64,000 nt of DNA, taken from assembly GCF_000269985.1 (NCBI RefSeq), contig NC_016109.1:6723001-6787000 (forward strand), read 5' to 3'. The DNA comes from Kitasatospora setae KM-6054. Its GTDB lineage: Bacteria; Actinomycetota; Actinomycetes; Streptomycetales; Streptomycetaceae. The notes beneath the pieces are model-generated. The model saw only the letters and a list, made by a program, of their open reading frames with translations. It was not told the origin of the DNA and searched no databases. Position 1 is the stretch's first letter; the number at the start of each line of letters is the position of its first letter. Both the position numbers and the translations under genes were made by a program. Of this stretch, positions 49,271 to 61,500 are shown one piece after another.

Positions 49271-51574
49271 ATGATCGAGTTGCCCGCCGACCTCGCCGAA
49301 GTCCTCAAGACCGTCCAGAGCAACGAGAACGGCGCGGACATCGCCTTCCCCGACGGCGACGAGGACCTGCTCGCCACCCTCGCCGACGCGTGGAAGACCT
49401 GGAACGAGGTGGCCGACACCCACGTCCGGGCGATCACCGAGGCCGCCCAGCGGGCGATGGCCAGCATGTCCGGCCCCGCCGCCGACAGCTTCCAGGCGTA
49501 CCTGCAGAAGTTCGCCGCCGGGGACGGCTCACACGTCGCCACCACCCTGCAGTCCGGTCAGGCCATCGCCGACTCGCTGCACGGCGCCGCGCAGGCGGTG
49601 GGCGCCACCAAGGCCGAGATGGTGCGCGAACTCCAGTACGCCAAGGAGTACATGGAGGCCCACCCGGCCGGGAAGCACGACGACATCGCGCAGTCCGAGG
49701 GCGTCAAGCAGGCCGCCGCCGTCTACCACCAGTACATCGGCCAGGTCGGCAACAACGTGGACGGCATGCTCCGGCAGAGCGCCGGACACATCGCCGACAT
49801 GACCGGCATGGGACGGACCTGCGCGCTCGACGGGACGTCCGGGGGCGGCACTTCGGGCCCGGGCGGCACGTCCGGGACGTCCGGGATGTCCGCCATGGAC
49901 CGCACCGCGATGAGCGCGCGGACGGCCGCCCTGCTGCCCGACGGCACGCCCGCGGGCGGGACCGATGGGAGCGCTCCCGGCAGCCCGGCCGGTGCGCTCG
50001 GCGGGGCCGGCAACCCGACGGCGTTCGCACTGCCGGGCGCCGACGGCAGCGGGGTCGGTGCCGGTGGCGGCGCGGCCGGCGGCGGCGGTGCCGGTGGCGC
50101 GGGGTCGTTCGGCGGGTTCGGGGCGGCGGGCGGCGCCGGGGCGTACGGCGGCTCGGGGGCCGGCGCGGGGGGCTCCGGATCCGGCCTGGCGCCGTTCACC
50201 CCGCTCACCCCCCACCTGGCGGGCTTCGGCTCCGGCGGGGGCACGGGCGGCGGCTCGGCGCCCGTCTTCACCCCGCTCTCCAGCGGCGGCGCCGGCTCGC
50301 TCGGGCTGGCCGGACTCGGCGACCTCGGCGGCCTCGGCGGAACGGGTTCGAGCTACAGCCCCGGCAGCGCCGGCCTCCACTCCGGTTCGGGCTCCGGCTT
50401 CAGCCCCGGCGGCGGTGGCGGCTCGTACGGCGGCACGCTCGGCACCGCCCTGGGTTCGCTCGGCGGTGCGCTCGGCGGCTCCGGCGGCGCGGGCGGCGGC
50501 CGCGCCGGGCTCACCCCCTTCGGTGGCGCGGGCGGCAGCCCGTTCGGCCTCGGCGGCGCGGGCGGACGGGGTGCCGGAGGCGGTGCGGGCGGCGGTGCGG
50601 GCGGACGGGGCGTCGTCGGCGGCGGCTCGGGCGCGGGCTCGGCGCTGCGCGGTTCCGGCGGCGGCATCGGCGCGGGCGGCAGCGCGCTGGCCGGACGCTC
50701 CGGCGGGGCCGGTGCCCTCGGCGCGGCCGGTGGCGCGGGCGGCGGCGCCCGGGGCGTGGCCGGTGCCGGTTCGGCGGCCGGCCGGGCCGGGGCGGGCGCC
50801 CTCGGCGCAGGCGGCGCGGCCGGGCGCGGCGGCCCGGCGGGCGCCGCCGGCATGGGCGCCGGCGGCCACATGCCCGGCGGAGGCGGCGCGGGCCGGAGCG
50901 GAGGCGGCAAGGACGGCAAGCACGGCAACCGCTTCGTCAGCCCCACCCGCTTCGGCGGCGACGGCGAGGACGAGGACGAGCTGTACGGCGACGCGGGCAT
51001 CCTCGGCCAGGCCGCCGACGTCGACCCGCGCGACCGCCAGTGGCACCGGGCCCGCCGCCGCTGGCTCGACGACGCCCGCGCCGAGGGCACCTTCGCCACC
51101 CCCCAACCCGAACCGGCCGCGACAGCGGCCGGGACCGCTCCGGCCGGGCCCGCGAGCGAGAGCGAGGTGCTGAGCCAACTGGCGGGCGTCCTGCTCGGCG
51201 GGGGCGCCGGCGGCGGAGGCGCAGCCCCGGCGGGCGGGGACGGTGACGGGGGCGGCGGATCGGCCGCTGCGGAGGGCGCGGTCGCTGCGGCGGCGGCCGA
51301 TCCGACGGCGGCCGTACCTGCGACGTCCGTACCGACGGAGTCCTCCGGCGCTGCCCCGGACGACGCGTACCTGGAGCGTGCCCGCAGCGCCGCCGCGCGC
51401 CGTGGGCACCCGGACGCGCCTGCTGCCGCAGCTGCGGCCGGTGCCGGGGCCGGGGCGGAGTCGGCTGCGTCCGCGCCGCAGCGGGCCCCGCTGCGGGAGG
51501 AGGGCGGCTACCAGGTGCCCAGCCCGTTCCTGCGCGCCGCGCTCTCCCGGCTGGCCGCGCCCGCCGCGGACTGA
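49271..51574 (+). CDS. WXG100/CpnT-N-like protein with long Gly/Ala-rich region
   Basis: 767 residues from ATG (GGAG upstream). The first ~170 residues are helical (ELPADLAEVLKTVQSNENGA, EVADTHVRAITEAAQRAMAS, YLQKFAAGDGSHVATTLQSG, YAKEYMEAHPAGKHDDIAQS) and match PPE/CpnT-N-like leaders of large type VII substrates. Residues 180-560 are Gly/Ala/Ser low complexity with irregular GGAGG-like repeats. The C-terminus is a charged region (DGEDEDELYGDAGILGQAAD) followed by a conserved-looking terminus (EEGGYQVPSPFLRAALSRLA). No toxin motif was recognised at its C-terminus. It may be a delivery or partner protein for the gene behind it. Confidence 0.8.
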   Translation: MIELPADLAEVLKTVQSNENGADIAFPDGDEDLLATLADAWKTWNEVADTHVRAITEAAQRAMASMSGPAADSFQAYLQKFAAGDGSHVATTLQSGQAIADSLHGAAQAVGATKAEMVRELQYAKEYMEAHPAGKHDDIAQSEGVKQAAAVYHQYIGQVGNNVDGMLRQSAGHIADMTGMGRTCALDGTSGGGTSGPGGTSGTSGMSAMDRTAMSARTAALLPDGTPAGGTDGSAPGSPAGALGGAGNPTAFALPGADGSGVGAGGGAAGGGGAGGAGSFGGFGAAGGAGAYGGSGAGAGGSGSGLAPFTPLTPHLAGFGSGGGTGGGSAPVFTPLSSGGAGSLGLAGLGDLGGLGGTGSSYSPGSAGLHSGSGSGFSPGGGGGSYGGTLGTALGSLGGALGGSGGAGGGRAGLTPFGGAGGSPFGLGGAGGRGAGGGAGGGAGGRGVVGGGSGAGSALRGSGGGIGAGGSALAGRSGGAGALGAAGGAGGGARGVAGAGSAAGRAGAGALGAGGAAGRGGPAGAAGMGAGGHMPGGGGAGRSGGGKDGKHGNRFVSPTRFGGDGEDEDELYGDAGILGQAADVDPRDRQWHRARRRWLDDARAEGTFATPQPEPAATAAGTAPAGPASESEVLSQLAGVLLGGGAGGGGAAPAGGDGDGGGGSAAAEGAVAAAAADPTAAVPATSVPTESSGAAPDDAYLERARSAAARRGHPDAPAAAAAAGAGAGAESAASAPQRAPLREEGGYQVPSPFLRAALSRLAAPAAD

Positions 51575-51624
51575 CCGCCCGCCCCTCCGCCGCTGCCACC
51601 CGTACCGACTGAAGGACACCCCCG

Positions 51625-52572
51625 ATGAGCAACGACGAGCAGCTCTGGTACGCCGCCGCCGAACCCGAGGCACGCACCGAACCCGACCACGCCGCACGGC
51701 TGATGGCCGAGGAGGCCGTCGAACCCACCGCCCGGTTCCGGATCGGCACGGTCATGCCCGAGAGCGTCCAGGCGGAGCCCCGGCTGCAGGCGTTCCAGCC
51801 GCTGGAGCGGGCGGATGCGCGGCAGCAGGTCGCGGCCGAGCCGCTGCAGCCGTTCGAGCGGGCTGTGCCGATGGAGCAGGCCACGGCGCGGTTGCAGCCG
51901 TTCGAGCAGGGCGTGCCGATGCAGCAGGCCACCGAGCCGCTGCGACCGTTCGAGCGGGGCGTGCCGATGGAGCAGGCCACGGCGCGGTTGCAGCCGTTCG
52001 AGCAGGGTGTGCCGATGCAGCAGGCCACCGAGCCGCTGCGGCGGATGGACGCCGTCCAGCGCAGCGCGCCGACGGGCGCCTCGGAGGGGTCGGCGGGGTC
52101 GGCGGCCTCGGCGCGGAGCGCGGCGTCGGGCGGCGGTGGGTCGGGCGGGGGAGCGGGGACGGGCTTCCAGGTCGACCCCGCGCAGTACCTGGCGGCCGTG
52201 TCGCCGATGCTCGCCGCCTCCGAGCAGGTCGCCTCGGTCTACCGCTCGCTGAGCGCCTTCCTGCCCTCGCTGGAGGCCCAGAACCCCTGGGGCAACGACG
52301 AGTCGGGCAAGAAGTTCGCCGAGGGCGAGAAGGGCTACCTGAAGTACAGCCACGACACCCTGGAGGTGGTCAAGGGCCTGCCCGAGGCGCTGAAGGGCAT
52401 CGCCGACGGCCTGAAGGCGATGGCCGAGGGCTACCGGAACGCCGACGAGAACGTCGTCTCCGAGCTCGGCGGCATCGAGAGCACCGAGCAACTGCCCGCG
52501 TCGCCCTCGATCCCGTCCAGCCCCGTCCACCTCCCGATCACCCCGCAGATCACCCAGAGCGGAAGGCACTGA
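51625..52572 (+). CDS. WXG100-like protein with tandem repeats
   Basis: 315 residues from ATG with AAGGA upstream. Residues 50-140 are tandem repeats of a 32-residue unit built from PFEQGVPMQQATEPLRPFER- and GVPMEQATARLQPFEQ-type pieces. After a Ser/Gly-rich linker the C-terminal domain is WXG100-like: QYLAAVSPMLAASEQVASVY, AQNPWGNDESGKKFAEGEKG (a WG turn in place of WXG) and ALKGIADGLKAMAEGYRNAD. It ends 4 bases before the giant toxin gene and is surely co-expressed with it; it is probably a secretion partner or chaperone for it, in the manner of EsxA-like proteins. Confidence 0.85.
   Translation: MSNDEQLWYAAAEPEARTEPDHAARLMAEEAVEPTARFRIGTVMPESVQAEPRLQAFQPLERADARQQVAAEPLQPFERAVPMEQATARLQPFEQGVPMQQATEPLRPFERGVPMEQATARLQPFEQGVPMQQATEPLRRMDAVQRSAPTGASEGSAGSAASARSAASGGGGSGGGAGTGFQVDPAQYLAAVSPMLAASEQVASVYRSLSAFLPSLEAQNPWGNDESGKKFAEGEKGYLKYSHDTLEVVKGLPEALKGIADGLKAMAEGYRNADENVVSELGGIESTEQLPASPSIPSSPVHLPITPQITQSGRH
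51838..52039 (+). repeat. Tandem 96-bp repeats in the WXG100-like gene
   Basis: A 96-base unit (32 codons) beginning GAGCCGCTGCAGCCGTTCGA-like sequence repeats twice nearly perfectly, with half-copies on each side. Strong identity at silent sites indicates recent expansion. Confidence 0.8.
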
Positions 52573-52576
52573 CCCC

Positions 52577-55500
52577 ATGGCCGTCGAACTCCCGGAACCG
52601 CTCCAGTGGGTCCTGCTGCTGCTCGCCGGAACCCGTTGGCCCGAAGCCGACGAGGACCAGCTCCGCGACATGGCGGACCACTGCCGCAAGGCCGCCGAAA
52701 GCCTCAAGGACGCCGCACAGAGCGCCGATTCGACGATCAAGCGCGCCCTCGACGGCCAACGCGGCGTCGCCGCAGAGGCATTGGGCACCTACTGGGAGAA
52801 GTACTCGGTCGGCAAGGGCACCGAACAGGACCCCGGCTACCTGCCCGGCGCGATCAACTCGCTCAACGGCATGGGCGACATGCTGGAACAGGTCGCCAAC
52901 TCCGCGGAGACCGCGAAGATCCAGATCATCGCGCAACTCGGCATCCTCGCCTTCGAATTGGCCACGGCCGAAGCCGAAGCCCCGTTCACCGCGGGCGCCT
53001 CGCTGCTCCAGGTCCCGGCGATGATCGCGGCCAGCCGGGTCGTCGTCTCGCAACTGCTCAAGCAACTCCTCAAGGAAATGCTGGAGATGGCGGCCAAGCA
53101 GGCCGCCCAGATGGCCGCGATCAACTTCCTCGCCCAGGGCATCGAACTGGCCGAAGGACACCGCAAGAGCATCGACATGAAGGAAGTCGGCCAGAACGCC
53201 CTCGGCGGCGCGGTCGGCGGTGCCTCGGCCCACCTGATCGGCAAGGGCCTCGGCGCGGCCGGCAAGAAGATCGGCGCCGAGAACGCGCTCAACACCACCG
53301 CCGGCAAGATGGCCACCGGCGCGGCCGTCGGCGTCGGCGCGGACGTCTCCACCCAGCTCATCACCACCGGCAAGGTCGACGGCGAATCCCTCCTCGGCTC
53401 CGGCCTCTCCGGCGGCGCGGGCGCCGGCCTCCACGCGGGCGCCTCCGCCCTCAAGAGCCACCCCGACGCCCCCACCCCCGCCCAGGCCCCCAAACTCGAC
53501 CTCCCCGCCGCCACCGGCGGCCACGAGACACCGCCCACCTTCAGCAAGCCCGCCACCTCCTCCGGCGACAGCACGTACCACGGACCCTCCGGGACGTCCG
53601 GGACGTCCGGTGGTGGTGGGACGTCCGGCGGCGGCGGGGCGGCAGAGCACGGCGGTGCGAGCGGTACGGGAACGGGCGCGGGCGAGTCGAAGGTCAGCGG
53701 CCTGGCGCCGTTCGGCTCCGGACGCGGAGCCGGTGGCGATGGCGGCGGCGTCGGCTCCGGCGTCGGCACGCACCAGGCCGCGGCGTCGACGTCCCACGAA
53801 CAAGCGGGCACGCGGACCCAGGAGAACCCCGCACCCCGCACCGAGACCCCGGCGGCAACGCCCCGCACCGAGCCCGCGACGGCGACCGCCGCGCCGGTTT
53901 CGCACGAGTCGGCCGCCCCGCGCGCGGAGCAGGTTGCCGCGCAGTCGCACGAGACCGCTGCGCCTCGGCAGGAGGCGGCGGCGCCGACCCCGGAGCGGAC
54001 CGTCGCGCAGTCGCACGAGACTGCTGCGCCTCGGCAGGAGGCGGTCGCACCGGCCCCGGAGCGGGCTGCCGCGTCGGTTGCGCACGAGTCGGGCGCTCCG
54101 CGTGCGGAGCAGGTTGCCGCGCAGTCGCACGAGACCGCTGCGCCTCGGCAGGAGGCGGCGGCGCCGGTCGCACACGAGTCGGGCGCCCCGCGTACGGAGC
54201 GGGTTGCCGCGCAGTCGCACGAGACTGCCGCGCCTCGGCAGGAGGCGGTCGCACCGGCCCCGGAGCGGGCTGCCGCGTCGGTTGCGCACGAGTCGGGCGC
54301 TCCGCGTGCGGAGCAGGTTGCCGCGCAGTCGCACGAGACCGCTGCGCCTCGGCAGGAGGCGGCGGCGCCGGTCGCACACGAGTCGGGCGCCCCGCGTACG
54401 GAGCGGGTTGCCGCGCAGTCGCACGAGACTGCCGCGCCTCGGCAGGAGACGGTCCCACCGGCCCCGGAGCGGGCTGCCGCGTCGGTTGCGCACGAGTCGG
54501 GCGCTCCGCGTGCGGAGCAGGTTGCCGCGCAGTCGCACGAGACCGCTGCGCCTCGGCAGGAGGCGGCGGCGCCGGTCGCACACGAGTCGGGCGCCCCGCG
54601 TACGGAGCAGGTTGCCGCGCAGTCGCACGAGTCGGTGCCCCCGCGTACGGAGTCCTCGGCTGCCGCCGCGCCGACCCACGAGAGTGCCGCGCCCCGCCAC
54701 GAGTCGGCCGCTGCCTCACACGAGTCGGCCACCGTCTCGCACGAGTCGGCCGCCCCGCGTTCGGAGGCGGCGGCTGCTGGTGTCGGGGAGCGGGCCGGTG
54801 CGCCCGGTGCGTCCGGTGCGTCCGGGGTGCCTAACCTCTCAGGGGCGCTCGGGGCGGCGGGGCGGTTGGTCGGGGCCGGTGGGGAGACCCATGCGGACGG
54901 CGGGACGCGGATCGCGGCCGGGCCGGGGACGGTCCGGAGCACGGGGGCGGAGGCGGTGCCCGGGCAGTCGGTGCCGGACGGTCTCGCCGAGGCGGGGGCG
55001 TCCGCGAACGGTGCCGCCGCCGCGCAGAACCCGGCGGTGGCGGGCGGGTTCACGCCCGGGCCGGTCGGTGGTGGCGCGGGCGGGGCAGCCGGGAACGGCG
55101 GTTCCGCGCGTCGGGTGCCGTCGTCGCAGTCGCCGGGCGCCCCGTCGAGTGCCTCGTCGTTCGGTGTCCCCCGGCAGGGCGGCGAGCAGTCGGCGGGCGG
55201 GACGATCCGTCCGGGGGCTGGGCGGTCGGGCGGGAGCGAACTCCCGCCGACCGCACCGCCGGTGGTGGGCACGCACCAGGCGGAGAGTGACGGCGCGGCC
55301 CGCGACGGTCTGGCGGAGCGTCGGCGGCAGGAGCGGGAGGCGGAGCTCAGGGCGCTGGGGGAGCGGCCTTCGGTGCGTGAGGCGGTCGGGCAACTCGGCG
55401 GCGAGAAGCGGGCGTTGGCGACTCCGCCGGCGGACGCGGACCGGCTGCGCCGGGAGCTGCCGGGCATGTCGCCGCGGGAGCGGGCCCAGGAGATCGCCAA

Positions 55501-58500
55501 CCTGAAGCCGGAGAACCGGCGTTGGCTCGCCCGTGACCCGCAGACCGTCGACGCGCTGAGGGCCGGGTTGCCGCCGCGCGAGTTCGCGCGGACGGCGGCC
55601 GAGCTGATCGTGCACGTCGACCCGAGGGCGGAGCGGGCCGCGTCGGCGCGGCTGGAGGCGCAGCAGCAGGTGGCCCGGATGCTCCAGGACCCGGACACCA
55701 CCGCCAGGTTGATGAAGAACGGCGCGGACGTGGTGATCGTGCCGAAGGACGTCCGGATGACCGACGTCCCGGACCTGCACGGCCTGCGCGGGGCGCACAA
55801 CAGCAGCGAGGCGGGCGGCGGTCGCGGCTACGACGACATGCGCGGCTCCGGCGGCCGGCACTCGGCGGTCACCGAGGAGAACCTGCTCGGCGAGGACACC
55901 TCGGTCGGGGCCGGCGGCCACTACCAGGACGGATACTCCACCACCACCCACGAGTTCACCCACACCCTGCACGAGTACGGCCTGCAGCCGCACGAGCAGG
56001 AGCGGATCCACGACGTCTTCACCCGCAAGGGCACCGACCCGCACGCGCAGTGGCCGGACGGCCCGCCGACCGGCGCCAACGGCGAGAAGAACTACTCGTC
56101 CCGCGACGAGCAGGAGTACTTCGCCCAGCTCACCAACGCCTACCTGGGCACCAACCACGGCACCGACCCGTTCACCGGCGAGCCGCGGAACAACGGGGCG
56201 GACTGGGTCCGCCGCAACGACCCCGAACTGCTGCCGCTGCTGGAGAAGTTGTACGGCCCGGACCCGTCGGCGCAGCAGGGCCAGGCCAACCCGGTGCGCG
56301 CCACCGCCGCCGAGAACGACATGTACGCGGGCCTGCGCGAGTTCACCGACCACGTCGAGGGCGGCGACGCCCCCCGCGAGCAGCCCGGACAGCAGCCGCA
56401 CGGGTCCCCGGCGGCCGAACAGCCGCAGCCCGGCGGCCCGCGCGGCGGTGAGCCTCGCAGTGGTGAGCCTCGCGGCGGTGAACTGCCTTCGCCGCCCCCG
56501 CCGCAGAGCAGCAGCAACAGCAGTGGCAGTGGCAGTGGCAGTGGCGCAGCCAACCACCAGGCCGGCAGCGGCAGTTCGGCGCAGCAGAAGCCGGACGCTG
56601 ACTACGAGCACAAGATCGACGGCGCGAAGACCTTCGACGCCATCGAGAACTTCCTCGGCGGTTCCCAGGAATTCCGGGACCTCCGCAAGGAGTTGGGCTA
56701 CTACGACCGGGCCGACCTGGAGAACGCCGACACGGCCGCGATGCTCGGGCTCTACCGCAGCGAGAAGTTCCAGCACGTCGACGTGCTCGCCCGCCGGATG
56801 GACGGGATGACCGAGACGCTGGCGAAGCTGGACGAGCGGACCCGGGCGGTGGACCACGAGCTGGCCACCGGCCGCCCGGGCCCCGAGCGGATCGCCGAAC
56901 TCGAAGCTCGGCGCGCCGAGTTGGCTGAGGTCCGGGAGCGCGTGCAGGAGCAGCGCGACCGGGTGGCGATCTTCGAGTACGCGCGGACGAAGCCCACGCT
57001 GACCGGCCAGGAGTTCCACGACCGCACCAGGGAGCGGAACGAGGCGGTGCTCCGGGTGATGCCGAAGAGCATCGAGCGGATCAAGGAGCAGGAGGCCCGC
57101 GTCGATCAGCTGGTCGCGGACGCGAAGAAGCGCCTGCAGGCCAAGCAGGGCAGCGCCGGCATCCACGAGGAGCGGATCAAGGAGCTGGAGCGGCAGCAGA
57201 AGAAGCTGAAGGCGGACCGCGACCAGCGCGAGAAGCAGGTCGACCAGGCCAAGGCCGAGCTGGCCAATCCGCCGAAGGCACCCACGCAGGCGGCCGCCGG
57301 CAAGGCGGGCAAGGGGAAGGGCCCGCAGGCGGCCGTCCCGGAGGAGAAGGTCGGCGTCCCGGTGCCGGGCCGGAACGGCAAGGACTGGAGCTGGCAGCAC
57401 TTCGAGGCCGGCTACCACGACGCGTTCGCCTACTCGGACCACGGGGTGATGGCCCAACAGCCGCACGCCGAGCGGGTCGTGAGCCGGATGGAGCGCTCCA
57501 AGGTCAAGCTGGCGGAGCCGAAGATCAACCGCGACCACGTGATCGCCGACTACATGGTGCACAAGTACGTCACTGCGGCGGTCTTCAAGGCCCGCTCGCT
57601 CGACCTCGAACAACACCCGCTGGCCGCCGAGGCGTTCGGCGACTTCGTCGGCGCGATGTCCCCGGACCCGCACCGGGTGTACGACAAGTACGGCGCGGAG
57701 GCGCAGGCCCGGCTGGGCGCGAACGGGCAGGAGGAGGCGGTCCTGGTCCGCCGGGACCTGGCCGCCGACCGGCACACCGTCGACCTGGAGAGCGTGTACG
57801 GCAACGAGCGGCTGCCCGGCGCCTTCGACACCGCCGGCATCCGCGACCGCGGTTCCGCCGATGCCGCGCGTGCCGGCCTGGAGCGTAAACTCGGCCGCAA
57901 CGGACTCGACTTGGCGGTCCGCGAGCAGTTGGAGGAGCTGGCCGGGAAGGTCGGCGCAGTCCACCCCGACACCCCGACCGACCGGCAGCTCGCCGACGTC
58001 CACGACGCGGTCGCCCGGGTGCACGAGCAGGTCAGGCGGCAGGCCGTCGAGGACCTCGCGCTGATCAACGGCGTCGTCGGCCCGCGCCTGCTGGACGACA
58101 CCGCCGCCGCCCTGCACACCGCCGCCGCCGAGGGCGGCCCGCAGACCCCGGACGGCCGCAAGCGGCTGGCCGGACGGCTCGACGACCTGGCGAAGCGCTA
58201 CGAGGACGTCAAGCAGGACGCCGGCCCGCTGCGCGCCCTCGCCGGCGACCTGCGCGACCACCCGGACCTGGTCACCGGCGACCGCCTCGGCCGCCTCGCC
58301 GACGAACTCCCCGGCGACCGCGACCGGTTGCGGCAGGGCGAGATCGACCGCCGACTGGCCGAGCTGGCCCCGCCGAGCACCGCCGGGGCCCGGGACGCGG
58401 AGCACGCCAAGAAGGACGTCGCGAAGGCCAAGCAGGAGCTGACCCGGTACGAGGCCAAGCGGGACACCACGGAGAAGGCCTTCGACAAGGCCGAGCAGGA

Positions 58501-61500
58501 GCTCACCAAGGCCACCGCCGCCAAGACCGCCGCCGACGCCGCCGCGGCCGCCGCCCCCGGCGACAAGGCCAAGGCCGACCTGGCCACCGACGCCCGGAAG
58601 GCCGAGACCAAGGCCGCCCAGGTGCTCAAGGCGGCCCACCAGGCCCGCGAGGACGCCCGGACCGCAGCCGAGTTCGGCCGCCGGGCGCTGGAGACCGCGA
58701 CCACCACGCAGGACCGGGTGAAGGAGGTGACGGCCCGGGAACAGGCCACGCTCGGCGCCAAGGACGCCGCCCGGGTCGCCTGGGCGGTGGCCGACACCGA
58801 GACGGTCGGCCGCCAGCACGGCGGCGCGTTCGCCCGGGACGGGGCCGGCCACAACGACCCGGTCAGCATCTTCGAACGGTCGCTGACCGCCACGCCGGAC
58901 GAACTCCCGCCGCTGATCGCCGAGATGACCGCCGCGCTGTCCAACAGCTCGTCCAACCTGCGGTTCGGCGACGAGTTCGTCAACAAGTGGATCCAGAACT
59001 TCATCGACCCGCACGTCCTGCGCGACCCGGAACTGCTGACCGCCGTCGCCCACGACCAGCTCCCGCCCGAGGTGCTGTACACGCCGCACACCGCCGACCT
59101 GCTCGACGCCGTGCGCCGACTGGAGCAGAACGGCCTGGTGCCGCCCGAACTGCGCGACCTGATGGCCCCGAAGACCCAGGGCGACCTGGAAGCGGTGGTC
59201 AACAGGCCCGGAGCCGACGCCAGCGCCAGCGCCCACACCATCGCCGACGAACTCGGCACCTCGCAGCCCGGCACCCACCGCCTGCCGGTCTCCTCCTCCG
59301 GCGACCTCGCGGCCCGCGCCTCCGCCACCCCGCTGACCGACCAGCGGCTCGCCGAACTCGGCACCGAGGGCCTCTACCAGCCCGACCGGCCCGCGCCCGA
59401 CCGCGACGCGGACGCGGACGTGCTGATGACCGATGCCACCCCGCACGACGCCACCCCGCACGACGCCACCCCGCACGACGCCACCCCGCACGACGCCACC
59501 CCGCACGACGCCACCCCGCACGACGGCAGCACGCCGCCGGTCGCGCATCCCCCGACCGGGGACGGCGACGTGCAGATGCACGACGCCACGGGCTCGGGCA
59601 CGGGCACGGGGGCAGGGGCCGGGGCGGGCGGTGCCGGTCGGAAGCGGCCCCGGGCGGAGGAGTCCCAGGACGAGGACAGCGCCGAGCCCGCTCCCGTCCG
59701 CGCCGTCCGGCGCAAGCTGGCCGGGGTCGGCCTCAACGACCCGGCCACCCCGCCGCCCCCGCCCCCGATGCCGTCCACCGGCAGCACCGGGCACGGCACC
59801 GGCACCGGCAGTCGTGGCTTCGGCAGCGTGACGCCGCCTCCTCCGCCGCCCCCGCCGTCCAGCACGGTGCACGACGGCACGCCCGGCACGTCCAGTGCGT
59901 CCGGCGCGCCCGGTACGAGCCACGAGCAGCCGCCGCACGACGTCCAACAGCCCTCCGCCGAGGCGCTGTTGCCGCCCGCCGGCTCGGTGGAGCGCTGGCT
60001 GGTGCAGGACCCGGCCGAGCTGCTGTCGCATGCGCCGGTCACGGTGAACTACGCCGACGGCGCGATGCAGCGCATGCCCGGGTTGGACCAGCACCAGGCG
60101 AACGCGTTCGTCGCCGCGGTGGAGCGCGCGGACCGGCACTGGTTCACCCTCGTCCCGGACCGGCAGCACGTCGGCGCGGGCCGCAACGGCTTCGTGCTGA
60201 CCCCGGCGTGGGAGAAGTACGCCGAGCACGACCCGTCCTTCCCGCGTCCGCCCGCCGGCACCCCGCTGCCCGCGCCGCAGCCCGACCACCACTACGTCAC
60301 CGGCTCGTACGTCCCCTACAAGACCGGACGGCCGGACCCGGCGGTGCCGGACGCGATCGGGAAGACCGTGGTGCCGCTGCACCCCGACCCGGCGCGGCCG
60401 GGCGACAGCCTGGTGCTGACCGGCGGCATGAACGGCTGCGCGTTCGCCATCACCGACGTGACGGCGCACGACTTCACGGTCTGGCACGTCCAGTCGTACT
60501 CGGCGTCCTCGAACCTCGGCCTGGCCGCAGACTTCCGGGCCGGCAAGCCGGTCACCGACTGGTTCGGCGTCGAGGAGTACCGGACGCCCGGGCAGGACCG
60601 GCCGTTCGAGGTCACCAACATGCTCAAGTACGACGGGACCGGCTGGGAGGTGATCAGCCACGAGGTCGTCGACCACGACGGCGAGCACCGGATCGGCCGG
60701 CAGAACCGGCGTCCGCTGAACTTCGACCCGCCCACCGAGGCGGACCGGGTCCGGATGACCGTCGGCACCTACGAGGCCACCGCCCGCGAGCAGTTGGAGA
60801 AGTTCGACCGGTCCGCCGAACTGGTGCTGCGCGAACTGGACCGCAACAGCCCCGCCTACGGCCTGCTGAACGGGCAACTCGGCCAGATGCGCGGCCACTT
60901 GACCGACCAGCTGAACACCGTGATCGACCTCCAGCAGCCCGGCCGCACCCTCCAGGACGTCCGCGACACCGCCGACCGGCTGGCCGGCGACGCCGACCGG
61001 CACGCCGTCGAGGCCGGCGACGGCAGGCTGCTGGTCGAGAGCTCGCTGCGGATGCTGCTGAACGAACCCGCCGGATTCGGCGCCGGCGCCGAACCGCACT
61101 CCCGCCAGGACAAGGTCGACAGCCTGCTCCGGATGCTCGAACCGGACGGCGGCGGCCACTGGATCCGGCAGATGGCCCGCGACGGCGAGCTCCAGCAGCA
61201 CGCCCAGGCCCAGCAGCACGCCAACGCCCAACAGGCCGCCACCGCAACCGGATTCGGCTCGGCCGCCCCCCTCTCCGGCCACCGGGAGAACCCGCCGGTC
61301 GACAGTCGCGGCCCCGAGCCGATGGACCTCGACACCCCGCCGGCCGAGCCCGCCACCCGCGGCTCCGTGGACCGGGACGGCGACACCGCGATGCGGGACG
61401 CCGACGCCGACGCCGGCTCCGGCTCCGGCAGCTCCGGTGGTGGCGGCGGCCGCAAGCGCGCTCGCGAGGAGGACGAGGAGACCCCCGACGGCCCGGACGC

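Noticed and set aside
59431..59524. CRISPR-like array of short repeats
   Set aside because: The 15-base units are directly adjacent without spacers and in frame in a coding region.
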